Positions 54,358 through 63,327 of a stretch of 64,000 nucleotides of DNA are shown here, piece after piece; positions within the stretch are counted from its first letter, which is position 1; every line of letters begins with the position of its first letter. Below the pieces are notes generated by a model. It ran no database searches. It saw nothing but the letters and a program-made list of their open reading frames with translations, and had not been told where the DNA came from. Made by a program: the position numbers and the translations under genes. This DNA is from Alysiella filiformis (GTDB lineage Bacteria > Pseudomonadota > Gammaproteobacteria > Burkholderiales > Neisseriaceae): NCBI RefSeq assembly GCF_014054525.1, contig NZ_CP059564.1, forward strand, positions 1,746,357 to 1,810,356, read 5' to 3'.

Positions 54358-55677
54358 ATGCGTACAAAATTCACGGTTATGGCTTTGGCGATGTGTTTGG
54401 TGGGTGGCGTTCAGGCAGCCCCCGAAATCCAATTTGCCGCCCCAAACGAAACCGCCAGCGAACAAAAAACCGACACCCAACTCAAAGATGTGAAACAGGA
54501 ATTGTTTGCCGCACAAAAGTCGCTCAACGCCAAAAAAGCGCAACATCAACGCGCCAAACAGGTCATCAGCCAAACCCAAATCGCCTTGCAACAAGCCAAA
54601 GCGGAATTGGCACAATTACACCAACAGCAAAAAATTTCATGGCAAAAATTGCAAAAATTGCAACAGGAATTGTCGCGTTTGCAAACGGAAGTGGCTGGCA
54701 CCAAAGCACAAGTGGCACGTTTGCTGGTCAATAATTACAAAAATCAACAACCCAGTGCCATTGTGTTGTTTTTGCAAAACGCGAACGCGGCAGACAAAAG
54801 CCGCTATTTGCAATACAGCAAATACATCAACGCCGCCAACGACAAAATTTTGCAACAATTAGCAGAACAACAAGCCCAATTACAAAACCAAGAACAACAA
54901 ATTCAAGCCGAATTGCAAAAATTGCAAAAACTCATGGCGGCTGCCAAAGCAAAGGTTTTGTCCTTGGGCAAATCACACCAGCTTGCGGTTTCAGACAGCC
55001 TGAAATTGACGGCTGAAATTGACAAACAAAACAACCAAATCGCCCATTTGCGTGAAGACGAACGCCGTTTAAATGCCATTTTGGTGCAAATTGCCCAGCA
55101 ACGCGCCGCCAAACGCAAAGCCGAAGCAGCAGCACGCGCCAAAGCCGCCAAAGAACGCGCTTTGGCAGCACAACAAGCGGCAAAATCCCAAACCAAAAAT
55201 AACCCATCTGCACCTGCGCCTGCACGTCCACCCAAAGGCAATTTGACGGCAGAAGATTTGGCAATCAGTGGCGGTGAAGTGCAAAATGCGCGTGGATTCA
55301 GCCGTTTACAAGGCACTTTGCGCAAACCTGTTTCAGGCAGCATTGCGGGGCGTTTTGGGCAAGCGCGTGAAAGCGGTGGCACTTGGCGCGGCATTTTCAT
55401 TGCCACCACACCCGCCTCGGTACAAAGCATTGCGGCTGGCGAAGTGGCTTATGTTGCCAATTTACGCGGCTATGGCACCACGGTCGTGATTGACCATGGC
55501 GATGGCTATATGTCTGTTTATTCGGGATTATCGGGCGTGAGCGTGGGTTCAGGCAGCCAAGTGGCGGCACGCCAAAGCATAGGCACAAGCGGCACATTGT
55601 CGGCTGGCGAACAAGGCTTGTATTTTGAAATTCGCTATCGCAGCCGTGCCATCAACCCCCTGTCTTGGGTACGCTAA
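54358..55677 (+). CDS. envC: EnvC-type murein hydrolase activator
   Basis: 439 residues. Signal peptide MRTKFTVMALAMCLVGGVQA is followed by a long coiled coil (about 40-260, rich in Gln, Lys, Ala), then a C-terminal LytM domain (from GTLRKPVSGSIAGRFG). The zinc ligands of active LytM enzymes are missing (HGxD is replaced by RGIFI, HxH by EIRY), as in EnvC, which activates amidases at the septum rather than cutting itself. In-frame DUS fragments give VSGSIAG and GSGSQV. Confidence 0.92.
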   Translation: MRTKFTVMALAMCLVGGVQAAPEIQFAAPNETASEQKTDTQLKDVKQELFAAQKSLNAKKAQHQRAKQVISQTQIALQQAKAELAQLHQQQKISWQKLQKLQQELSRLQTEVAGTKAQVARLLVNNYKNQQPSAIVLFLQNANAADKSRYLQYSKYINAANDKILQQLAEQQAQLQNQEQQIQAELQKLQKLMAAAKAKVLSLGKSHQLAVSDSLKLTAEIDKQNNQIAHLREDERRLNAILVQIAQQRAAKRKAEAAARAKAAKERALAAQQAAKSQTKNNPSAPAPARPPKGNLTAEDLAISGGEVQNARGFSRLQGTLRKPVSGSIAGRFGQARESGGTWRGIFIATTPASVQSIAAGEVAYVANLRGYGTTVVIDHGDGYMSVYSGLSGVSVGSGSQVAARQSIGTSGTLSAGEQGLYFEIRYRSRAINPLSWVR

Positions 55678-55759
55678 TCAGGCAGCCTGAAAGCAGGAAA
55701 ATCGGTTATAATTCCAGCATTTTTATCAATGGGATTTTGCATCCCAAAATGGATAAACC

Positions 55760-56815
55760 ATGGACAACAAACGCTATTTACTTTGGAACAACAAAGGCGG
55801 AGTGGGCAAAACATTTTTAAGCTACAACCTAGCGATAGAATATGCCATTTTGCACCCCGAAGAAGATGTCGTAGTGGTAGATGCCTGCCCCCAAACCAAC
55901 GTTTCCGAAATGATTTTGGGCGGAAATGGGGCAGGCGCAGAAAAAGTCAATGAATTGGCAGACAAAGGTCTAACCATCGCAGGCTACATCAAAGAACGTT
56001 TCAATCGCAGCCCACAAGCCAAATTGGGCAGCGAACCCCATTATTTCATTCACGCCAAGCGATTCAATCACAAAATGCCCGAAAATGTGCATTTATTGTG
56101 TGGCGATATGGATTTGGACATTTGTTCACAATTGATTAACCACATGGGCATCAGCCCAGTTCGCAAAGCATGGGAAAACAGCCGAACACTTTTGAAAGAT
56201 TTGATTGAATCCTTTGAAAATGCACGAAAATTGGAGTCAAACAGACCACAAACTTTCTTCATAGATTGCAACCCCAGCTTTGCCAACTACACCGAAAATG
56301 CCATTTTAGCCGCCAATCGCGTCATCATTCCCTGCACGGCAGATGCCGCCTCCATTCGCGGTATCAAAAATCTGTTCAGTTTAATGTTCAATGTTTCCAT
56401 AGAAAACAAACCATTAAGCGATGAATTTATTGATTTTTATGAAAATGTGGAAAAATCCACTTTAAGTTTGCCCAAAGTGCATTTATTTATCCAAAACCGC
56501 TCGCGTTCATTGGATAAAAGCGCAACCAAAGCATTTCAATATCATGCCGATGAAATTGCCCGTTTGGTCAAGCAAATTTTGCACAGCCACCCCAAACTGT
56601 TTACCCAATTGCTTGAAAACAATTTGAGCGAAAACCAGCGTGTCGCACACATTAAAGATGGCAACACACTCGCTGCCATCATCAACCACGAAGGTAGCCC
56701 ATTAAGTCATTTAAAGCACGATAAATATGAAATTTACGGTCAGCCCACACAAGCCAATGCCGACCAAATTCAAGCATTAACCAAAGACATTCAACACGTT
56801 TTAACCTTAATTTAA
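55760..56815 (+). CDS. orphan ParA-family ATPase
   Basis: 351 residues. The deviant Walker A NNKGGVGKTFLSYNLA (11-25) has the signature Lys13; VVVVDACPQTNVSEMIL is the A' motif and TFFIDCNPSFANYTENAIL is the Walker B area. A middle insert (SEPHYFIHAKRFNHKMPEN) and a C-terminal 110 residues (IQNRSRSLDKSATKAF through PTQANADQIQALTKDIQ) are family extensions. No ParB or centromere-like repeat is adjacent, so plasmid-type partition is unlikely. It is AT-rich and sits between the core genes envC and hisS, bounded by a DUS on each side, and looks acquired. Confidence 0.85.
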   Translation: MDNKRYLLWNNKGGVGKTFLSYNLAIEYAILHPEEDVVVVDACPQTNVSEMILGGNGAGAEKVNELADKGLTIAGYIKERFNRSPQAKLGSEPHYFIHAKRFNHKMPENVHLLCGDMDLDICSQLINHMGISPVRKAWENSRTLLKDLIESFENARKLESNRPQTFFIDCNPSFANYTENAILAANRVIIPCTADAASIRGIKNLFSLMFNVSIENKPLSDEFIDFYENVEKSTLSLPKVHLFIQNRSRSLDKSATKAFQYHADEIARLVKQILHSHPKLFTQLLENNLSENQRVAHIKDGNTLAAIINHEGSPLSHLKHDKYEIYGQPTQANADQIQALTKDIQHVLTLI

Positions 56816-56860
56816 TTTTCAGGCAGCCTGAAAAACCATTTTTACTGGAAAAACAAAACC

Positions 56861-58153
56861 ATGGGACAAAAAATCCAATCCGTAAAAGGCATGAACGACC
56901 TTCTGCCCACCGAACAAAAAGATTTCAAACTCACATCGGCTTATTGGCAAGCCTTTGAAAACAAAATTCAAAAATGGACACGCCGATTTGATTACAAGCA
57001 AATCCGCACCCCCATTGTGGAACAAACCAGCCTGTTTGTGCGCTCCATTGGCGAAGAAACCGATGTGGTTGGCAAAGAAATGTACACCTTTGCCGACAGC
57101 AACGACACATTGAGCCTTACCCTGCGCCCCGAAGGCACGGCAAGCTGCCTGCGCGCGGTGGTGGAACACAATCTGCTGCACGAAGCCCCACGCAAATTGT
57201 GGTACATGGGTGCCATGTTTCGCCGCGAACGCCCACAAAAAGGGCGTTACCGCCAATTTCATCAAGTGGGCGTGGAAGCACTCGGTTTTGCCGACCCCGA
57301 TATTGACGCAGAAATGGTGGCGATGTGTGCCGACTTGTGGCGCGAATTGGACATTTTGCAACATTTAACTTTGGAAATCAATAGCTTGGGCAACCGCGAA
57401 GAACGTGCCGCCCACCGTGCCGCTTTGGTCGCTTATCTGACTGAATTTGAAGACAAATTGGACGAAGACAGCAAACGCCGTCTCCACACCAACCCATTGC
57501 GCGTTTTGGACACAAAAAACTCCGATTTGCAAGAAATTTGCAACAATGCGCCGCGTTTGATTGATTATTTGGGCGAAGATTCCAAAAAACATTATCAAAC
57601 ATTCAAAGATTTGCTGACGGGTTTGGAGATTCAATTTGTGGAAAATCCACGTTTGGTGCGCGGTTTGGACTACTACAACCACACCGTTTTTGAGTGGACA
57701 ACCGACAAATTGGGCGCACAAGCCACAGTATGCGGTGGCGGTCGCTACGATGGTTTGATTGAAGAATTGGGCGGCAAACCCACGCCCTCCATTGGTTTTG
57801 CGATGGGCATTGAGCGTTTGTTGCTGTTGGTACGCGAACACGGCAGCCTGAATGTGGCAGACGCGCCCGATGTGTTCATCATGCAGCAAGGCGATGGCTC
57901 AACTTTGCAAGCGATGAAATACGCCCAAATTTTGCGCGAAAACGGTTTTGACGTGGCGCAATTTTCAGGCAGCACCAAATTGAAAAATCAATTCAAACGT
58001 GCCGACCAATCGGGCGCACAATTTGCCTTGATTATTGCCGAAAGTGAATTGGCAAATCAAGAAGTTACCCTTAAAGACTTGCGTGGCGAGCGTGGGCAAA
58101 TCACGATTCCCGCTCATGAATTAATTTCAAAATTGAATGAATGGAAAGCATAA
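56861..58153 (+). CDS. hisS: histidine--tRNA ligase
   Basis: Class II aminoacyl-tRNA synthetase of 430 residues. Motif 1 region is [13 protein letters not shown], motif 2 is [21 protein letters not shown], the histidine motifs are [15 protein letters not shown] and [14 protein letters not shown], and motif 3 is [14 protein letters not shown]. The C-terminal anticodon-binding domain follows from about residue 335. A DUS is 30 bases upstream. The stop overlaps the next ATG (TAATG). Confidence 0.97.
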   Translation: MGQKIQSVKGMNDLLPTEQKDFKLTSAYWQAFENKIQKWTRRFDYKQIRTPIVEQTSLFVRSIGEETDVVGKEMYTFADSNDTLSLTLRPEGTASCLRAVVEHNLLHEAPRKLWYMGAMFRRERPQKGRYRQFHQVGVEALGFADPDIDAEMVAMCADLWRELDILQHLTLEINSLGNREERAAHRAALVAYLTEFEDKLDEDSKRRLHTNPLRVLDTKNSDLQEICNNAPRLIDYLGEDSKKHYQTFKDLLTGLEIQFVENPRLVRGLDYYNHTVFEWTTDKLGAQATVCGGGRYDGLIEELGGKPTPSIGFAMGIERLLLLVREHGSLNVADAPDVFIMQQGDGSTLQAMKYAQILRENGFDVAQFSGSTKLKNQFKRADQSGAQFALIIAESELANQEVTLKDLRGERGQITIPAHELISKLNEWKA

Positions 58154-58749
58154 TGTCAGCACATCACGAAGAATTACAAGAAATTGAAAACGTTAAATAT
58201 TATTGGAACAAAGGCGGTAAATGGGTGGTGGTCGCTTTGGTGGCTGCTGCTTTGGGCTATTTGGTCAATGTGATTTATCAAGGTCAGGTGGAAAGCAAAA
58301 ACAAGGAAGCCGCCACGCTTGCCGCCCAAATCAAGGGCGACACCGCCAAATTGCAGGCTTTGCAACAATCGCACAGCGCATCATCTGCCACCGCACAAGC
58401 CACTTTGGAAACCGCCAAATCGTTGTTTGACAATGGTAAATTGGACGAAGCCGCCACCGCCTACCGTTGGGTTTTGGACAACCACAAAGCCCCGCTTTTT
58501 CAGGCAGCCGCCACGCAAAATTTAGCCAATGTGTTGTTGCAACAAAAGAAATTTGATGAAGCCTTGGCTTTGCTCAATAATCCGATTGACGCGCATTTTG
58601 CCCCTGCCATCAATGAAATCAAGGGCGATGTGTATGCCGCACAAGGCAAAGCCGCCGAAGCCAAACAAGCCTATCAAGCTGCTTTGGACACGCTGCCTGA
58701 AAATGCTTTGGGACGCGAATTTTTGGAAATGAAAATCGGTGCTTTGTAA
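58153..58749 (+). CDS. YfgM-like tetratricopeptide membrane protein
   Basis: 198 residues. A short cytoplasmic segment (SAHHEELQEIENVKYYWNKGGK) precedes one membrane helix (WVVVALVAAALGYLVNVIY) and a periplasmic TPR domain (ETAKSLFDNGKLDEAATAYRWVL, LANVLLQQKKFDEALALL, GKAAEAKQAYQAAL). This is the YfgM arrangement, an ancillary SecYEG partner in E. coli; it follows hisS there too. Here bamB and der do not follow. The start at 58153 overlaps the hisS stop and GGAAAG precedes it; 58141 is an in-frame alternative. Confidence 0.88.
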   Translation: MSAHHEELQEIENVKYYWNKGGKWVVVALVAAALGYLVNVIYQGQVESKNKEAATLAAQIKGDTAKLQALQQSHSASSATAQATLETAKSLFDNGKLDEAATAYRWVLDNHKAPLFQAAATQNLANVLLQQKKFDEALALLNNPIDAHFAPAINEIKGDVYAAQGKAAEAKQAYQAALDTLPENALGREFLEMKIGAL

Positions 58750-58754
58750 TGTGT

Positions 58755-58795
58755 TCAGGCTGCCTGCGCCACCCCAGCCAGCAGCCTGATTTTTT
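58755..58795 (+). terminator. rho-independent terminator after the YfgM-like gene
   Basis: TCAGGCTGC (58755-58763) pairs with GCAGCCTGA (58781-58789) around a 17-base loop, followed by TTTTTT. It argues against starting the next gene at 58749. Confidence 0.6.
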
Positions 58796-58820
58796 CAAAA
58801 ACCCAACCCAAGGCATGATG

Positions 58821-59846
58821 ATGAAACCTTCTCAATTTATCGCCGCACAATTTGCGCCTTTGGATTGCCGCGAACGCCAATCGCTTGCCATAGAACAATT
58901 CAATCAAGCCATGCAAAATGACGACACCGCCACCGCGATAGACCTTTCCGAATTCGTGGTTGGCGATGAGCAGTTGAATGCCACATTTTCATTGGGATTT
59001 CAATGGCATTGCTTAACGTGGTTGGCGCGGCATTATCATCAACAATACAGCCAAACCCCCGACAACAGCCCCGAAGAAGACCTGTATTTGGAAAAGCTGT
59101 TTGACGTGTTGTGGAAATTCAAATGGGTGATTGCGCGTTTGCCCTACGACATCAACATGACTTTGGCAGAAATCCAACAAGCCAATGAATTGATGACATC
59201 TTTTTATGAACATTTTGATTTTGGCGCATCGGCACTTGCCAAAACGCTCATGCACCAAAATTTGCACATGGGCGATGTTCAGGCAGCCAAACGGCATTTT
59301 GAGGCATGGCAAGCAAGCTCAAACGACATTGGCAGCGATTGCCCCGCTTGCGAACAAGACAGCTTGGTGGCATACCACCATTTTATTGGCGATTATGCGC
59401 GTGTGGTGGAATTGGCGCAGCCGATTTTATCGGGCGAAATGCGTTGTGGCGAAGTGCCACACATTACCTATCAATGGGTGATTGACAGCCTGATTCGCCT
59501 GAATCAAACCGAAAAAGCACGCGAAATTTTACTTCAAGCCATTGATTTGATTACCGATGAAATAGATGTACATTTGCCCTTGCTCGCGCCCCTGATTGCC
59601 CTGTGCAGCCGCGTTGATGAAAAACACACCGCCCAAGCCCTGCTGGACGAATACAACGATGAATTGCTCGATTTATCCCACAATAACCGTTTGTATTATT
59701 GGTATTATTTGCTTGCGGTTGCCCCATTTAATGATGAAGGCTTGCGCGAAGCCGAACAAGTTGCCAAACAATTTGATGAACGCAATGGCAACAGTTTTTA
59801 TCAAGACCAACTGGCTTTAAAATTTGGCACCACATGGCTGCATTAA
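58821..59846 (+). CDS. TPR-like protein of unknown function
   Basis: 341 residues, soluble and helical, not recognised. Amphipathic helices recur every 35-40 residues (FGASALAKTLMHQNLHMGDVQAAKRHFEAW, LVAYHHFIGDYARVVELAQPIL, VIDSLIRLNQTEKAREILLQAID), suggesting TPR-type scaffolding. A CPAC pair is in GSDCPACEQDS. There is no signal peptide. ATG at 58821 is chosen among three tandem ATGs because AAGG lies seven bases upstream. A DUS-like word encodes DVQAAKR in frame. Function and partners unknown. Confidence 0.72.
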   Translation: MKPSQFIAAQFAPLDCRERQSLAIEQFNQAMQNDDTATAIDLSEFVVGDEQLNATFSLGFQWHCLTWLARHYHQQYSQTPDNSPEEDLYLEKLFDVLWKFKWVIARLPYDINMTLAEIQQANELMTSFYEHFDFGASALAKTLMHQNLHMGDVQAAKRHFEAWQASSNDIGSDCPACEQDSLVAYHHFIGDYARVVELAQPILSGEMRCGEVPHITYQWVIDSLIRLNQTEKAREILLQAIDLITDEIDVHLPLLAPLIALCSRVDEKHTAQALLDEYNDELLDLSHNNRLYYWYYLLAVAPFNDEGLREAEQVAKQFDERNGNSFYQDQLALKFGTTWLH

Positions 59847-59910
59847 ACGCCAGCACCCTTTCACGCAAGGCAGCCTGAAATGCCCCCTACTGTTTAGCCA
59901 AGCAAAAATT

Positions 59911-59919
59911 TGTTAGAAT
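59911..59919 (+). promoter_or_regulatory. extended -10 promoter element of ndk
   Basis: TGTTAGAAT is a TGN extended -10 box (TAGAAT at 59914-59919). A weak -35 (TGTTTA at 59891-59896) lies 17 bases upstream. Transcription would start near 59926, about 80 bases before the ndk ATG. Confidence 0.5.
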
Positions 59920-60007
59920 ACAGTCGGTTTTTGTTTTGCAAAAACACTTTGCACCCAACAAGGGGCAAAATCCACTTAAATCTTTTCTTTTCAAAGGAAT
60001 AACCATT

Positions 60008-60439
60008 ATGGCTATTGAACGCACCATTTCCATCGTTAAACCCGATGCCGTAGGCAAAAACGTCATTGGTAAAATCTACGACCGCTTTGAAAGCAACGGC
60101 TTGAAAATCGTTGCCGCCAAAATGAAACATTTGAGCCGCCGCGAAGCCGAAGGCTTTTACGCCGTACACAAAGAACGCCCTTTCTTTGGCGAATTGGTGG
60201 ATTTCATGATTAGCGGTCCTGTGATGATTCAGGTTTTGGAAGGCGAAAATGCCGTTGCCAAAAACCGCGAAATCATGGGCGCAACCAACCCCGCCAATGC
60301 CGATGAAGGCACAATCCGCAAAGACTTTGCCGACAGCGTAGGCGAAAATGCGGTACACGGTTCAGACAGCGCAGAAAATGCCGCGATTGAAATCGCCTAT
60401 TTCTTTGCCGAAACCGAAATTTGCCCACGCACACGCTAA
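60008..60439 (+). CDS. ndk: nucleoside diphosphate kinase
   Basis: 143 residues; balances nucleoside triphosphates by a phosphohistidine. The catalytic His is in [18 protein letters not shown], and the N-terminus [27 protein letters not shown] is the family standard. AAAGGAATAACC supports the ATG at 60008. A terminator-like hairpin follows. It stands alone in its own promoter context. Confidence 0.97.
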   Translation: MAIERTISIVKPDAVGKNVIGKIYDRFESNGLKIVAAKMKHLSRREAEGFYAVHKERPFFGELVDFMISGPVMIQVLEGENAVAKNREIMGATNPANADEGTIRKDFADSVGENAVHGSDSAENAAIEIAYFFAETEICPRTR

Positions 60440-60451
60440 TTGAAACCGTTC

Positions 60452-60487
60452 AGGCTGCCTGAACAGCGTATTTGGGCAGCCTTTCTA
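60452..60487 (+). terminator. probable terminator after ndk
   Basis: AGGCTGCC (60452-60459) can pair with GGGCAGCCT (60474-60482), one bulge, followed by TTCT. The T run is short. Confidence 0.45.
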
Positions 60488-60512
60488 CATCAATAAAATT
60501 CAGGAGAAAACA

Positions 60513-61319
60513 ATGAAAATCCAACACAAAATGACTTGGTGGCTGGGTGCATTAAGCGCATTGGCTTTAACCGCTTGCCAGCCTGAAAGCCAAAATGCCC
60601 AATCCCAAGCCAGCGAATCGGCACAAAAAGTGTATCGCGTTACCAGCGAATTGACCAAATTTCCTGTGGTCATGCACGATGGGCAAGGTGGCGTGAGCGG
60701 CTTTGAAGCCGAATTGTTGCAAGAAATCGCCAAAAAACAAGGCTTTCAAATTGAATACAATATTGATAACTGGGCAGGTTTGTTGAAAAAAATCACTTCG
60801 GGCGAAACCGATATTCTGCTCGGCTCGGTAACGATTACCGATGAACGCCGTCAAAGCATGGATTTTACCGAATCGGTGTTGCCCTACCAAACGGGTTTGA
60901 TGGTTCAGCCTGCCTTTTTGGATGCGCAAAAATTCAGCGATTTGCGCGGTAAGCGCGTGAATTTACGCAAAAATACGGTGTATGAAAAACTCGTCCCCCT
61001 ATTCAGCACCGACAATGGCAAAAACATGGTTTACCCCGACAATGTGTGGGGGCAAGTAAAAAGCCTGCTTGATGGCGAATCCGATGCCATGGTGGGCGCA
61101 AGCATTACTTTAGAATACTATAAAAATCAACACCCTGAAAAGAAATTTCACATCATTTATGAACCCGATGCCAAAATTTCGCATTATGGTTGGGCAGTCA
61201 AAAAAGGCAACACCGAATTGTTGGCAAAATTGAACCAAGGTTTAGCCCAAGCCAAAAGCGATGGCACTTACGATGCTTTATACAACAAATATTGGCCCAA
61301 TTCGGCACGTCCGCAATAA
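60513..61319 (+). CDS. amino-acid ABC transporter substrate-binding lipoprotein
   Basis: 268 residues. The signal peptide ends in a lipobox (ALALTACQPE), giving a lipidated Cys. Then follows a type II periplasmic binding domain: VTSELTKFPVVMHDGQGGVSGFEAELLQEIAKKQGF, ILLGSVTITDERRQSMDFTESVLPYQTG and a C-terminal QGLAQAKSDGTYDALYNKYW. This is the FliY/cystine or polar amino-acid type; the ligand is not clear. AGGAGAAAAC precedes the ATG. The permease and ATPase genes are not in the window. Confidence 0.88.
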   Translation: MKIQHKMTWWLGALSALALTACQPESQNAQSQASESAQKVYRVTSELTKFPVVMHDGQGGVSGFEAELLQEIAKKQGFQIEYNIDNWAGLLKKITSGETDILLGSVTITDERRQSMDFTESVLPYQTGLMVQPAFLDAQKFSDLRGKRVNLRKNTVYEKLVPLFSTDNGKNMVYPDNVWGQVKSLLDGESDAMVGASITLEYYKNQHPEKKFHIIYEPDAKISHYGWAVKKGNTELLAKLNQGLAQAKSDGTYDALYNKYWPNSARPQ

Positions 61320-61399
61320 AGGGGCAAATTGGCTTTCAGGCAGCCTGAAAACATGACGCTGCCTGAAAAAACATTTTAAAACAACGAAAAACACACATC

Positions 61400-62494
61400 A
61401 TGACCAAACACAATCTGCTCAACTACGACCTCGCCCAATTAACCGACCATTTCGCGCAAATGGGCGAAAAACCCTTTCGCGCCAAGCAAGTCATGCGCTG
61501 GATACACCAAAGTGGAGCAGAAAATTTTGAACAAATGACCGATTTGGCAAAATCACTTCGCGCCAAATTGGAGCAACAAGCCGTTGTTGGCATTCCCGAT
61601 TTGATGGCGGCGCAAGAATCCAAAGACGGCACACGCAAATGGCTGTTGGACGTTGGCACGGGCAATGGCGTGGAAACCGTGTTCATTCCCGAAACCGAAC
61701 GTGGCACTTTGTGCATTTCATCACAAGTGGGCTGCGCTTTGGAATGCACCTTTTGCAGCACGGGGCGACAAGGTTTCAATCGCAATTTATCGGCGGCAGA
61801 AATCATTGGGCAACTGTGGTGGGCGAACAAGGCTTTGGGCGTTACCCCCAAAAATGAGCGCGTGATTTCCAATGTGGTGATGATGGGCATGGGCGAACCG
61901 CTTGCCAATTACGACAATGTCGTTACCGCCCTTTCCATTATGCTGGATGACCACGGTTACGGCTTGTCGCGCCGCCGCGTTACCGTGTCCACATCGGGCA
62001 TGGTGCCGCAAATGGACAGATTGAAAGAAGACATGCCCGTGGCATTGGCGGTATCGTTGCACGCCAGCAATGATAAAGTGCGCGATGAGATTATTCCGCT
62101 CAACAAAAAATATCCGCTCAAAGAATTGATGGCAGCCTGCAACCGCTATTTGGCAAAAGCCCCACGCGATTTCGTGACATTTGAATATGTGATGTTGGAC
62201 GGCGTGAATGACAAACCCGAACACGCGCGTGAATTGATTGATTTGGTCAAAGACACGCCATGCAAATTCAATTTGATTCCGTTCAACCCCTTTCCCAATT
62301 CGGGTTATGAACGCTCAACCAATAAAAACATCAATATTTTCAAAGATATTTTAATGGAAGCAGACATTGTTACCACCGTACGCAAAACGCGCGGCGATGA
62401 CATTGACGCAGCCTGCGGACAATTAGCAGGGCAAGTTCAGGACAAAACCAAGCGTCAAGCCAAATGGCAACAAATTTATTTGGAGAAACAATGA
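61400..62494 (+). CDS. rlmN: dual-specificity rRNA/tRNA methyltransferase RlmN
   Basis: Radical SAM enzyme of 364 residues that methylates A2503 of 23S rRNA and A37 of tRNAs at C2. The cluster cysteines are Cys112, Cys116 and Cys119 in [13 protein letters not shown], with [26 protein letters not shown] and [11 protein letters not shown] after it. The methyl-carrying Cys lies in the C-terminal [11 protein letters not shown]. The stop overlaps the pilW ATG (ATGA). Confidence 0.97.
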   Translation: MTKHNLLNYDLAQLTDHFAQMGEKPFRAKQVMRWIHQSGAENFEQMTDLAKSLRAKLEQQAVVGIPDLMAAQESKDGTRKWLLDVGTGNGVETVFIPETERGTLCISSQVGCALECTFCSTGRQGFNRNLSAAEIIGQLWWANKALGVTPKNERVISNVVMMGMGEPLANYDNVVTALSIMLDDHGYGLSRRRVTVSTSGMVPQMDRLKEDMPVALAVSLHASNDKVRDEIIPLNKKYPLKELMAACNRYLAKAPRDFVTFEYVMLDGVNDKPEHARELIDLVKDTPCKFNLIPFNPFPNSGYERSTNKNINIFKDILMEADIVTTVRKTRGDDIDAACGQLAGQVQDKTKRQAKWQQIYLEKQ

Positions 62495-63327
62495 TGATGA
62501 AAACGGTTTTTGCCAAAATGATGGTGCTGACGGTGTTGGGCAGCGCATTAGCCGCTTGTTCCAGCGCCGATGGCGGCAAAAGAAGACAAGCGCGTGTGCA
62601 ATTCAGCCAGCCTGAAACCGTACAGCTCAAAGAAGCCTCGCGCCAAGAACGCCAAGAAAATGCCGTCAAAATCAAAACCGAATTGGCGATTGAATACATG
62701 CGCAGCCGCGATTACCGTTCTGCCACCGCCACCATTGAAGAAGCCTTGAAAATTGACCCCAAATATGCTGTGGCTTGGTTGGTACGCGCCCAAATTTACC
62801 AATTTTTGAAAGTGTATGACAAAACCAAAGAAAGTTTCCAACGCGCCTTTGCCCTAACCCCCAATAGCGCGGAACTGAACAACAACTATGGCTGGTTTTT
62901 GTGCGATGCCTTAAAGCAGCCCAATCAAGCCCTGCCCTATTTTGACAAGGCTTTGGCAGACCCCACCTACCCCACGCCCGAAACCGCCAATTTGAACAAA
63001 GGCATTTGCAGCAGCCGCATGAAACAGCACAATTTGGCAGACGCTTATTTCTTACGCGCTTTGGCGATGAGTCCCGATTTTTTACCAGCCATCAAGGAAC
63101 GCGCGCGCAACAAACTGGATATGGGCGACATTGCCGAAGCCGACCGCTTGTTCCGCCAATATCAAAGCCAAATCAACCCTTTGCTGCCTGATGATTTGCT
63201 TTTGGGCTGGCGCATTGCCAAGGCACAAGACGAAAGCCAAGCCGCTTACGAATATGAAGCGCAACTGCGTGCCAATTTCCCCTATTCAGATGAATTGCAA
63301 TCCATTACCACAGGAAGCAGCCAATAA
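62491..63327 (+). CDS. pilW: type IV pilus biogenesis/stability lipoprotein PilW
   Basis: 278 residues. Lipobox [13 protein letters not shown] repeats fill the mature protein ([85 protein letters not shown]). The order rlmN-pilW-rodZ is common in betaproteobacteria. PilW supports outer-membrane secretin multimers, so with comP it links this window to pilus-based DNA uptake. Three tandem ATGs (62491, 62494, 62497); GGAG at 62482-62485 suits the first two. Confidence 0.93.
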   Translation: MMMKTVFAKMMVLTVLGSALAACSSADGGKRRQARVQFSQPETVQLKEASRQERQENAVKIKTELAIEYMRSRDYRSATATIEEALKIDPKYAVAWLVRAQIYQFLKVYDKTKESFQRAFALTPNSAELNNNYGWFLCDALKQPNQALPYFDKALADPTYPTPETANLNKGICSSRMKQHNLADAYFLRALAMSPDFLPAIKERARNKLDMGDIAEADRLFRQYQSQINPLLPDDLLLGWRIAKAQDESQAAYEYEAQLRANFPYSDELQSITTGSSQ

